From assembly GCA_009885275.1 (NCBI GenBank), contig VFKY01000304.1, forward strand, positions 1 through 7,536: a stretch of 7,536 nucleotides of DNA, written 5' to 3'. Positions within the stretch are counted from its first letter, which is position 1, and each line of letters begins with the position of its first letter. The notes beneath the pieces were generated by a model. That model worked only from the letters and a program-made list of their open reading frames with translations, was not told where the DNA came from and made no database searches. A program made the position numbers and the translations under genes. This document shows positions 1 to 6,604 of the stretch, in pieces. This DNA is from Verrucomicrobiota bacterium (GTDB taxonomy: Bacteria; Verrucomicrobiota; Verrucomicrobiia; Verrucomicrobiales; Verrucomicrobiaceae).

Positions 1-711
1 GAAGCGGGGATCTCGCGGATCATCTGCATCGGCACCACTTTGGAGGATGCCCGACGTGTCCTCGAGATCGCGGACACCTATCCCGAAGTGGAAGCAACGG
101 TGGGGATTCATCCCTGTGATGCGGACACGGTGCAGGGCGATGTGTTTATCGAGGAACTGAGGGAACTGGCGCAGCATCCAAAGGTGGTCGGGATTGGTGA
201 GATCGGGCTGGATTACTTTCATCAGCCGCCCGAGGGCTTCACCCTGGAATCGTGGAAAGCGCAGCAGGCTCATGTCCTCGGCTTGCAGTTGGGGTTGGCT
301 GCGGAGCTCGGTTTGAATGTCGTGCTCCATAATCGGGACAGCTTTGCCGATCTGACCGCTCAGGTCCTGCCCTGGTCCGGCAAGTTGCGCGGGGTGTTTC
401 ACTGTTTCACCGGAACGGGCGAGGAGGCGTTGCCCTTGATTGAGCAGGGGCATCTCGTGTCCTTCACCGGCATCGTCACCTTCAAGAACGGCCAGATCAT
501 CCAGGACTGCGCCAAAGCCATGCCGGATCACGGTTTCATGCTGGAGACCGACTGCCCCTATCTTTCCCCCGTGCCTTTTCGGGGGCAACGCAACGAACCA
601 GCTCATGTCCGGAAGACCGCCGAATTTGTTGCTCAGTTGAGGGGCGTCAGTCTGGAGACGCTGGCGGCGCAGACGGGGGAGACGGCGAGGGGATTTTTCC
701 GTAGATCGTGA
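1..711 (+). CDS. tatD: TatD-family metal-dependent DNase/hydrolase, 5'-truncated by the window edge
   Basis: The reading frame is open from base 1 to the TGA at 709-711, giving 236 visible residues. TatD/YcfH proteins are usually about 255-265 residues, so roughly 25-28 N-terminal residues, including the first metal-binding HxH motif, lie outside the window. Family landmarks are clear: GIHPCDA, GIGEIGLDYF with the metal-ligand Glu at visible residue 67, LHNRD with His110, FHCFTG with His134, and LETDCPYLSP with the catalytic Asp at 184, followed by RGQRNEP. Every ligand that falls inside the window is therefore present. Family members are cytoplasmic, TIM-barrel, divalent-metal hydrolases with 3'-5' exonuclease activity on DNA; the physiological substrate here is inferred. 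A TTG at 40 is in frame but is not the start, because conserved family sequence (IICIGTT) precedes it. Hand-counted rows are 57-65% GC, higher than most rows of the genes that follow. Confidence 0.93.
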   Translation, partial: EAGISRIICIGTTLEDARRVLEIADTYPEVEATVGIHPCDADTVQGDVFIEELRELAQHPKVVGIGEIGLDYFHQPPEGFTLESWKAQQAHVLGLQLGLAAELGLNVVLHNRDSFADLTAQVLPWSGKLRGVFHCFTGTGEEALPLIEQGHLVSFTGIVTFKNGQIIQDCAKAMPDHGFMLETDCPYLSPVPFRGQRNEPAHVRKTAEFVAQLRGVSLETLAAQTGETARGFFRRS

Positions 712-805
712 TAAAAAGAGGCCTGAAGACTGAGAGACACAGGACAGGAACCGTTTTGCCCATCTCGGGCGGCGAGTCGATATCTTGTATGTGTTAAGTA
801 TTTTG

Positions 806-820
806 ACCACTATATATGGT
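806..820 (+). repeat. imperfect palindrome around TATATA upstream of smc
   Basis: ACCA (806-809) and TGGT (817-820) flank a self-complementary TATATA core with one extra C at 810 that breaks perfect symmetry. It overlaps a TTGACC hexamer at 803-808. Such a symmetric AT-rich element could be a repressor site, but it could also be chance in a 27% GC stretch. Confidence 0.2.
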
Positions 821-839
821 GTTTTTTATGGATTTTTGC

Positions 840-868
840 TTGATCGACCCCAAGCGGCACGCTTTATT
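840..868 (+). promoter_or_regulatory. smc: candidate sigma70-type promoter for smc
   Basis: TTGATC at 840-845 (4/6 match to TTGACA) and TTTATT at 863-868 (4/6 match to TATAAT) are separated by exactly 17 bases, which would place the transcript start near 875 and give a leader of about 40 bases. The -10 hexamer lacks the important second-position A, so this is a weak call. A competing pair is TTGACC at 803-808 with TATGGA at 827-832 and an 18-base spacer. Confidence 0.25.
852..864 (+). repeat. short inverted repeat in the smc leader region
   Basis: AAGCG (852-856) and CGCTT (860-864) are perfect inverted 5-mers around a 3-base GCA loop, followed by TATT. The stem is short and the downstream T-run is interrupted, so it is a poor intrinsic terminator for tatD. 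It overlaps the candidate smc -10 region, and its function is unknown. Confidence 0.25.
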
Positions 869-914
869 CGTGATCCTAATTACCCCTATTTTTTAACGCT
901 TTTCCCTAACCTTC

Positions 915-3900
915 ATGTATCTCAAATCTCTCGAAATTCACGGTTTCAAATCCTTCGCTGACCGCACTGTCTTTGAGTTCCATAAAGGGGTGACCGGCAT
1001 TGTTGGCCCGAATGGATGTGGCAAGTCGAACGTCGTGGATGCCATCCGTTGGGTTCTGGGGGAAACCTCTGCCAAAGCTTTGCGTGGTTCCGAAATGGCG
1101 GACGTTATCTTTAATGGCACTGACAAACGTAAGCCGGTAGGCATGGCGGAAGTTGTTCTGACACTGGCAGATTGCGAAGTCGGATTGAATGTGGACTATA
1201 ATGAAGTGGCGATGTCTCGTCGCGTTTTCCGTGATGGTCGCTCCGAGTATCGCATTAACGGCACACTTTGCCGACTCAAGGACTTCACCGATCTATTGGC
1301 AGGAACGGGCATTGGTCGCGCAGCTTATTCGGTGATGGAGCAGGGCAAGATCGACATGCTTATCAGCGCCCGTCCAGAAGATCGGCGCTCGGTGTTCGAA
1401 GAAGCTGCGGGGATCACCCGGTTTAAGAGTCAGAAAAAAGAAGCGCTTCGTAAACTGGAATACACGGAGGCCAATCTATTGCGACTGGCTGACATTGTTG
1501 CTGAAGTAAAGCGTCAGATGGGAACGCTGCAACGGCAGGCACAGAAAGCACGCCGTTATCAAATCGTTCATAAGGACCTGCGCATTCTGGACACGCATCT
1601 TGGCCATAAGCATTTTAGTGAATACCAGGCTGAGAAGAGCGAGTCGGAGAATCTGATTATAGCGTTGATGACGCAGATGAATGAGATGCATCAGAAGCTC
1701 CACGCAAAGGAGTTGGAAGCCACCGAAACGCGGGAAGCGTACCATCAGGTTGAGTCCACCATCAACGGTTTACGTCAACAGTCACAAGAGTATCGCTCTA
1801 AGATTCAGTCTTCAGACAGTAAAGTAGAATTTAACCGTGAACGTGTTGAGGAACTCGAAGGGCGGATTCGCCGAAATGAAGAGGACTCCAACAATGGTCG
1901 CGAAATGGTCGATCGTCAGCGCCGCGAACTTGCCGCTGCGGATGAGCAATTCGCCACGATTCACTCGACGATAGAAAGTCGTCAGTTTGCGCTGGAAGAG
2001 CATCAAGTGACACATAACGCCATCATTCCTGATCGCCAGAAATTGGAGATTGAGCGCCGCACGTTGAGGGAGACTTTCCGTCGTCTCGAAGGAGACGCTG
2101 CCTCTGCTGATGCCAAGGCGCAGAGCTTGACGAATCAAATGGCGACTGACCGTCAGCGTCATGAATCGTTGCAGCATGATAAGTTGGGTGCGGCGGAAAC
2201 CCGTCAAGCCAGTCAGGTAGAGTTTGATCATCTGCAACGCCAGATTGAAGAGCAGGAATCAATCCGTCTTGATCTGGAACAAAAGATCAAGGATTTGGCG
2301 ACAACCATAGACGAGAAGCGCCGTCAACGTGATGTCCTCAACGAGGAGATTGGCAATCTCCAGCGTCAGGTTACTCAGCGTCGTTCCCGATTGGAAGTGC
2401 TGCATCAAATTCTTGAAAAAGGGGAAGGACTGGAGCTGGGCACACAGAATGTTCTCAAAGGATTGGATGATCCCGATCGCATCAAATCAGGCATTAGAGG
2501 ACTTGTCGCTTCCGGCATTGAAGTAGAGCCGCAGTATATTTCTGCCATTGAAGCGGCCCTGCATGATCACTTACAAGCTGTCTTGCTTAGTGACTCCGCA
2601 TTGGCAGATGAAGTCATCACCAAGCTCACGGAGCAACGTCTTGGGAGGGCATCACTTGTGCCGGAAAATCTCGTGGCGCACGCAAAGGGAGTCGAGCGTC
2701 AGTTCATGCCTAACGGCGGTGTTGCATGGGCTCTGGATAAGGTGAAAGCGCAGTCGCATGTGCAACCGTTGATTGAGCGTGTGCTCAATGATGTATTGAT
2801 CGTGGAAGATTTATCCACAGCGTTGAGACTTAAGATTCAACATGCCGATCTCGCATTCGTGACCCTTAAGGGTGAGTTACTCACCATCCATGGCGTTATC
2901 CATGGCGGCGCGGGCAAGGAAGAAGTAACTTCGACATTGCGTCGGGAAACAGAACTGCGATCCCTTCGATTGGAAGTTGATTCGCTTGATGCGCAAATCA
3001 TCGAGAAGGAAGAGCTTTTTGAAGAAATGCGCTCATCGTTAGAGGGTAAGCAACGTGAAGAAGCGAATGCTCGTGACACGGCGCAGAGAAATCGTGAAGA
3101 GCTCAGCCAACTTCAAGGCAAGGTCAGCGTGGTGCAGCGTGCATTGCAACAGGCTACCGCAAAACTTGACTCGCTGGAGTGGGAGCAAAATCAAATCGGA
3201 ACACGACTTTCTGCCGCTGAAGCTCAAATTCAGCAGTATCATGAATCAACCACTTCTGCGCTGCAACAATTGGATGAGACGCAGGAACATGAACGTCAGA
3301 TAGAGACGCAAATTGAGGCTGTAATTCGTCGGGAAGTGGAATCCACGGAACGTCTCAACGAACTCAAAACTGCGCTTGCATTAGAGACAAGTTCCTTACA
3401 AAACATTGAACGACAAAAAGCTCCGCTGGCGAGTCGTCTGGAGGAGCTTGAGGGCTCTATTAGTCGTTTTGAGAATGAGTGTTTCATCTGGCGTCAGCGC
3501 GTTGAATCCGCCAATACTGAAAACCAGCGCTTGATCGAGGAGGCTGAAGAATCTCGCAGATTACTAGCGACCATCGATGAGGAAGGGCGTGAGGCGATGG
3601 AAAAACGGAGCGCCTCATTCGGAAAGGTGACGACACTGGAAGCAGAGCTTAATGCCATCCGCCTGCGGCACAGTGAATTGGGTGAGCACCGCAATCGCGC
3701 GGAAGTACAACAAACCCGGGTGGAATTGAAGCTCGAAAATCTCACAACTCAGTTTCAAGATCGCTACCAGTTGAATCTCGAAACCTTTGAGCCCGACACA
3801 CACGCATTACTTCTTTCGCTCAGTGAGCAACGCAAAAACCATGAGCGCAATTCTAAACGCAAAGGCACGCTTTCAGCAAAGAGCGAGCAAGGTGCGGATG

Positions 3901-4769
3901 AAGCAGTCCAAGAGGAGGACACTTCTATTGAAGCCATGGAGTCTAATGACATGAATAATGTCGAGGATGAAATAGATGAGGCAGAAGTCTTCGATACAGC
4001 AGCATTAGAGCAGGGTCCTGATTGGGGGATGGTTCAAGAGATTGTTGCCGACCTTCGTCAACGTCTTGAAAGCATGGGGCCCGTGAATCTGGATGCCATT
4101 CAAGAGTTTGAAGAGCTTGAGCAACGTCATATATTCCTTGAAACCCAGCATGGGGATCTCGTGAGGAGTAAGGATGAATTGATGCAAGTGATCGCGAAGA
4201 TCAACGAGACGACGAAAACCATGTTCACGGATACCTTTAATCAGGTGCGTATAAATTTCCGGGAAAATTTCAAGGAACTCTTCGGCGCCGGTGCACAAGC
4301 CGATCTTATGTTGCAGGATGAGAACGATCCTTTGGAAAGCGGCATTGATATCATTGCAAAACCACCCGGTAAAAAACTTCAGAGCATTACCTTGCTCTCG
4401 GGTGGTGAGCGATCAATGACGGCAGTGGCGTTACTCTTTTCAATCTACATGGTCAAGCCAAGTCCCTTCTGTGTGCTTGATGAATTAGATGCACCGTTGG
4501 ATGAATCGAATATCAAGCGCTTCCTTACCATGCTGGATAAATTCATCGAAAACAGCCAGTTTATTATTGTCACCCATAACAAGCGCACCATGTCCAAAGC
4601 GGATGTCATCTATGGCGTTACTATGCAGGAGTTTGGTGTGAGTAAACCAGTAGGCGTGCGCATGACTAACGACAAGCTGTCGATGGAGGAAGGTCAACCT
4701 ACCGTGGCTGATTCTGTACGTGGTCCGGTGAAGCAGAAAGCCCGAGAAATGGAAGAGAGTATTATTTAG
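915..4769 (+). CDS. smc: Chromosome segregation/condensation ATPase SMC
   Basis: This is the core subunit of the SMC-ScpA-ScpB complex, which extrudes DNA loops and organises newly replicated chromosomes on the nucleoid. The start is secure because the protein opens with the canonical YLKSLEIHGFKSFADRT. Walker A GPNGCGKS is at residues 31-38, the arginine-finger region LRGS at 56-59 (R57) and the Q-loop Gln at 143 in MEQGKID. The N-terminal coiled coil runs from about 170 to 500 and the hinge from about 525 to 665, ending in GVIHGG. The return coil follows, then GPVNLDAI and the C-terminal head with LSGGE at 1161-1165, Walker B VLDE at 1187-1190, the D-loop PLDESN, and the H-loop His at 1221. 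The length of 1284 residues exceeds the usual ~1150-1200, mainly because of a charged insert at 973-1036. About 34 residues follow the conserved GVRM end of the head. No Shine-Dalgarno precedes the ATG. lnt follows after 29 bp. Confidence 0.98.
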   Translation: MYLKSLEIHGFKSFADRTVFEFHKGVTGIVGPNGCGKSNVVDAIRWVLGETSAKALRGSEMADVIFNGTDKRKPVGMAEVVLTLADCEVGLNVDYNEVAMSRRVFRDGRSEYRINGTLCRLKDFTDLLAGTGIGRAAYSVMEQGKIDMLISARPEDRRSVFEEAAGITRFKSQKKEALRKLEYTEANLLRLADIVAEVKRQMGTLQRQAQKARRYQIVHKDLRILDTHLGHKHFSEYQAEKSESENLIIALMTQMNEMHQKLHAKELEATETREAYHQVESTINGLRQQSQEYRSKIQSSDSKVEFNRERVEELEGRIRRNEEDSNNGREMVDRQRRELAAADEQFATIHSTIESRQFALEEHQVTHNAIIPDRQKLEIERRTLRETFRRLEGDAASADAKAQSLTNQMATDRQRHESLQHDKLGAAETRQASQVEFDHLQRQIEEQESIRLDLEQKIKDLATTIDEKRRQRDVLNEEIGNLQRQVTQRRSRLEVLHQILEKGEGLELGTQNVLKGLDDPDRIKSGIRGLVASGIEVEPQYISAIEAALHDHLQAVLLSDSALADEVITKLTEQRLGRASLVPENLVAHAKGVERQFMPNGGVAWALDKVKAQSHVQPLIERVLNDVLIVEDLSTALRLKIQHADLAFVTLKGELLTIHGVIHGGAGKEEVTSTLRRETELRSLRLEVDSLDAQIIEKEELFEEMRSSLEGKQREEANARDTAQRNREELSQLQGKVSVVQRALQQATAKLDSLEWEQNQIGTRLSAAEAQIQQYHESTTSALQQLDETQEHERQIETQIEAVIRREVESTERLNELKTALALETSSLQNIERQKAPLASRLEELEGSISRFENECFIWRQRVESANTENQRLIEEAEESRRLLATIDEEGREAMEKRSASFGKVTTLEAELNAIRLRHSELGEHRNRAEVQQTRVELKLENLTTQFQDRYQLNLETFEPDTHALLLSLSEQRKNHERNSKRKGTLSAKSEQGADEAVQEEDTSIEAMESNDMNNVEDEIDEAEVFDTAALEQGPDWGMVQEIVADLRQRLESMGPVNLDAIQEFEELEQRHIFLETQHGDLVRSKDELMQVIAKINETTKTMFTDTFNQVRINFRENFKELFGAGAQADLMLQDENDPLESGIDIIAKPPGKKLQSITLLSGGERSMTAVALLFSIYMVKPSPFCVLDELDAPLDESNIKRFLTMLDKFIENSQFIIVTHNKRTMSKADVIYGVTMQEFGVSKPVGVRMTNDKLSMEEGQPTVADSVRGPVKQKAREMEESII
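3831..4022 (+). other. smc: Charged low-complexity insert encoded within smc (SMC residues 973-1036)
   Basis: Just before the conserved GPVNL region that leads back into the head, the coiled coil is interrupted by about 64 residues of different character. Residues 973-989 are basic (R973, K974, R978, K981, R982, K983 and K989 among 17). Residues 994-1036 have 17 Asp/Glu of 43 and no Lys or Arg. The segment is rich in Ser, Asn, Gln and Ala and lacks an obvious heptad pattern, so it is probably a disordered loop leaving the coil. Many bacterial SMCs have only a short connection here (family knowledge). The reading frame is intact on both sides, so this is an insertion and not a frameshift. Confidence 0.7.
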
Positions 4770-4798
4770 GTTGAGCAGGGCGAGTTTGAGTTGCAGAG

Positions 4799-6529
4799 AT
4801 GCTATGGAAACACCGCCCTGATCCCTTGAACTATATACGTATCCTTCTCGCCATTGTCAGTGGAGTCGCGCTGACTTTCGCATTTCCACGTTGGAATATT
4901 GGAATCATTGTATGGCTGTGGATACTTCCACTGCTTTATGCTCTTTGGTCCGTTGATGTATCCGAGTTTAAAAATTCCCGCTCAAAGTCTTGGTTCGGCT
5001 TTAAACTTGGGTATGTGGCTGGCCTGTCTTTTTTCATTATCAATCTCTTTTGGTTGAGGCATTCCTCGCGGGTGATTAGTGGGGCGGTAGACAATACCTG
5101 GATGGGACTGGGTACGGAATTGACAGGGATGGTGGCGGTACTTGCGATGAGTGCTTATCTTGCGCTCTATTGGGGATTGTGGGGCGCATTTACTGCGATG
5201 ATTTGCAAACCAAGAATCAGTGTCGATGGCAAGCCGATGACAGGTGATACTGGGGCGCTTTTCAGTGCCTCTATGGAATCGCTGCGATCTGCGTCTCTGA
5301 CTGCCGCCGCGTGGGTGGCTTGTGAATGGCTCCGTGGAACCGTGTTGACTGGCTTTGGTTGGAATGGTCTCGGTGTGGCTCTTCGTCCTAGTCTTGTTTT
5401 GATTCAGAGCGCTGACATGGTGGGTGTGACGGGCCTGTCCTTTTTGCCAGTCTTCGTGGCTTGTATTGGTTACTGCACGGTCCTGCGTTTTCGTCAGGAA
5501 GTGCGCACTTCACGCGTTAGGCCGCACTTTGATTTCTTTGTAGCGGTGGCGCTATTATTGTTAAACTTCGGATACGGAGCGTGGCAGCTAGTTCGTGTGC
5601 GTGATGCATCCATCCCACTTCAAGTGCTTTTAGTGCAGACCAATGTTTCACAAGCGATGAAGTGGAGTGGTGAACACACAGAAAAAATCTATCGTGGTTA
5701 TGGAGATCTGACGCAACTATTTGGCGGCAAGATGATGGAGCACGCCCCTGATATAGTGATCTGGCCTGAGAGCGCTCTGCCATTGCCGTTTCATGATCCT
5801 AATCACATCCCTTTTCTCAATGAAATACTTTCGATAAATGATTTTTCTCTTCTCACGGGTGTGGACATTCTCATTCCCAATGACCCTTCCTATACCGGCG
5901 TCGCACTTATGCGCGGGAACTTTGAAAATCATCAACTCTACCGCAAAGCGCATCTTGTGCCGTTTGGTGAATTTCTTCCACTGCGCTACATATGGCCGGT
6001 TGAAAAAATACTAGGAGGAATGATCCCCGGAGATTTCGCCGCCGGAGATTCTACCGAACCATTGCTGCTTGAGAAACCCGAGGGTGTGCAGATAATACCC
6101 CTCGTTTGTTTTGAGGATACCATAGGTCGGCATGCTCGTAAGTTTGTCCGAGAAGCACCACAGATACTCGTGAACTGTACCAATGATGGATGGTTTCTTC
6201 ACAGCAATGAGAATGAGGTACATCTCGCAAACGCTATTTTTCGGTGCGTTGAACTTCGACGTCCGATGGCCCGTGTTTGCAATACTGGCGTGACTTGTGT
6301 GGTCGATGTTATGGGACGAATTCCCAAGGGGGGAACCTTGCAAGATAGCAAGGGCAATGTCTTTATCAAAGGCTGCTTGCCTAAGGAGATCCGTCTTGAT
6401 AAAGCGCCGCAGATCACCTTCTATGCGAGATACGGTGATGTTTTCTCAATGGTGATGCTGGGCGTAAGCGTGGCCGCTATTCTATTGTATAGTGTGAAGC
6501 ATCGAAAGAAGACGGTGAATCAAATATAG
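4799..6529 (+). CDS. lnt: Apolipoprotein N-acyltransferase
   Basis: Lnt is an inner-membrane enzyme that transfers a fatty acid from a phospholipid to the N-terminal diacylglyceryl-cysteine of apolipoproteins, the last step of lipoprotein maturation. Hydrophobic segments lie near residues 11-30, 33-50, 66-86, 105-136, 164-180, 197-229 and 243-262. A periplasmic nitrilase-fold domain follows, then a C-terminal segment near 549-566 with a basic KHRKK tail. The triad is visible: E324 in WPESALP, K383 in RKAHLVPFGE and C437 in LVCFED. These correspond to E267, K335 and C387 of the E. coli enzyme; E391 and E439 match its other important glutamates (E343, E389). CEWLRGTVLTGFGWN at 175-189 is the family's membrane-domain signature. 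At 576 residues it is longer than the ~510 of E. coli, partly through a polar loop at 137-163. The ATG has at best a GAG triplet as ribosome-binding site. It lies 29 bp after smc, so co-transcription is likely. Confidence 0.96.
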   Translation: MLWKHRPDPLNYIRILLAIVSGVALTFAFPRWNIGIIVWLWILPLLYALWSVDVSEFKNSRSKSWFGFKLGYVAGLSFFIINLFWLRHSSRVISGAVDNTWMGLGTELTGMVAVLAMSAYLALYWGLWGAFTAMICKPRISVDGKPMTGDTGALFSASMESLRSASLTAAAWVACEWLRGTVLTGFGWNGLGVALRPSLVLIQSADMVGVTGLSFLPVFVACIGYCTVLRFRQEVRTSRVRPHFDFFVAVALLLLNFGYGAWQLVRVRDASIPLQVLLVQTNVSQAMKWSGEHTEKIYRGYGDLTQLFGGKMMEHAPDIVIWPESALPLPFHDPNHIPFLNEILSINDFSLLTGVDILIPNDPSYTGVALMRGNFENHQLYRKAHLVPFGEFLPLRYIWPVEKILGGMIPGDFAAGDSTEPLLLEKPEGVQIIPLVCFEDTIGRHARKFVREAPQILVNCTNDGWFLHSNENEVHLANAIFRCVELRRPMARVCNTGVTCVVDVMGRIPKGGTLQDSKGNVFIKGCLPKEIRLDKAPQITFYARYGDVFSMVMLGVSVAAILLYSVKHRKKTVNQI

Positions 6530-6604
6530 AGTCGGTGAGCAATGACATCACGGTCTGCATTTTCACCATTTACGGTAAGTTTTCTCAACCGGACGAAGAT
6601 TTTT
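6530..6604. other. Convergent intergenic gap between lnt and the AraC regulator
   Basis: These 75 bases separate the two facing stop codons. CGGT (6573-6576) and ACCG (6588-6591) can pair around an 11-base loop and are followed, eight bases later, by seven Ts at 6600-6606 that run into the regulator's stop codon. That could be a poor plus-strand terminator for lnt. The long loop and the gap before the T-run make this doubtful. No terminator was seen for the minus-strand gene. Confidence 0.2.

Larger units (their letters stand above)
712..914 (+). promoter_or_regulatory. tatD-smc intergenic region, AT-rich upstream region of smc
   Basis: This 203-bp gap holds no convincing gene. The first ~70 bases are GC-rich like tatD; the row 781-840 drops to 16 G/C of 60. 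The part next to smc is pyrimidine-rich: bases 895-914, directly before the ATG, contain a single G and no Shine-Dalgarno sequence. Small structures inside it are listed separately. No stem followed by a clean T-run was found, so termination of tatD and independent initiation of smc are likely but not shown. Confidence 0.5.

Noticed and set aside
40..711. TTG at 40 as the start of the TatD-family gene
   Set aside because: Conserved family residues (IICIGTT region) are encoded in frame upstream of it and the frame is open to base 1, so the true start lies before the window.
758..770. GCCC-ATCTC-GGGC hairpin after tatD as an intrinsic terminator
   Set aside because: The stem is only four pairs plus possible G-U pairs, and no T-run follows it.
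1812..2237. 141-codon open frame antisense to smc
   Set aside because: It lies entirely opposite the SMC coiled coil, has no recognisable domain or start signal, and is explained by the codon bias of the real gene.
1910..3500. Recurring CGTCAGCG-like words in smc as a DNA repeat or recombination signal
   Set aside because: They occur in frame as Arg-Gln-Arg codons in the Gln/Arg-rich coiled coil and are irregularly spaced, so they follow from protein composition and CGT/CAG codon preference.
915..4769. MukB, RecN or Rad50/SbcC as alternative identity for the large ATPase
   Set aside because: The canonical SMC N-terminus, GVIHGG-type hinge end, GPVNLDAI and FCVLDELDAPLDESN signature are those of bacterial SMC. 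Rad50 has a zinc hook instead of this hinge.
5986..6343. Open frames antisense to the catalytic domain of lnt
   Set aside because: They are opposite a conserved enzyme domain with an intact catalytic triad, and their protein sequences show no domain features.
4799..6529. A plain nitrilase or amidase as identity for the third gene
   Set aside because: The nitrilase-like domain is preceded by several membrane segments and the EWLRG-TGF-W signature, and the Glu-Lys-Cys triad sits in Lnt-specific contexts.
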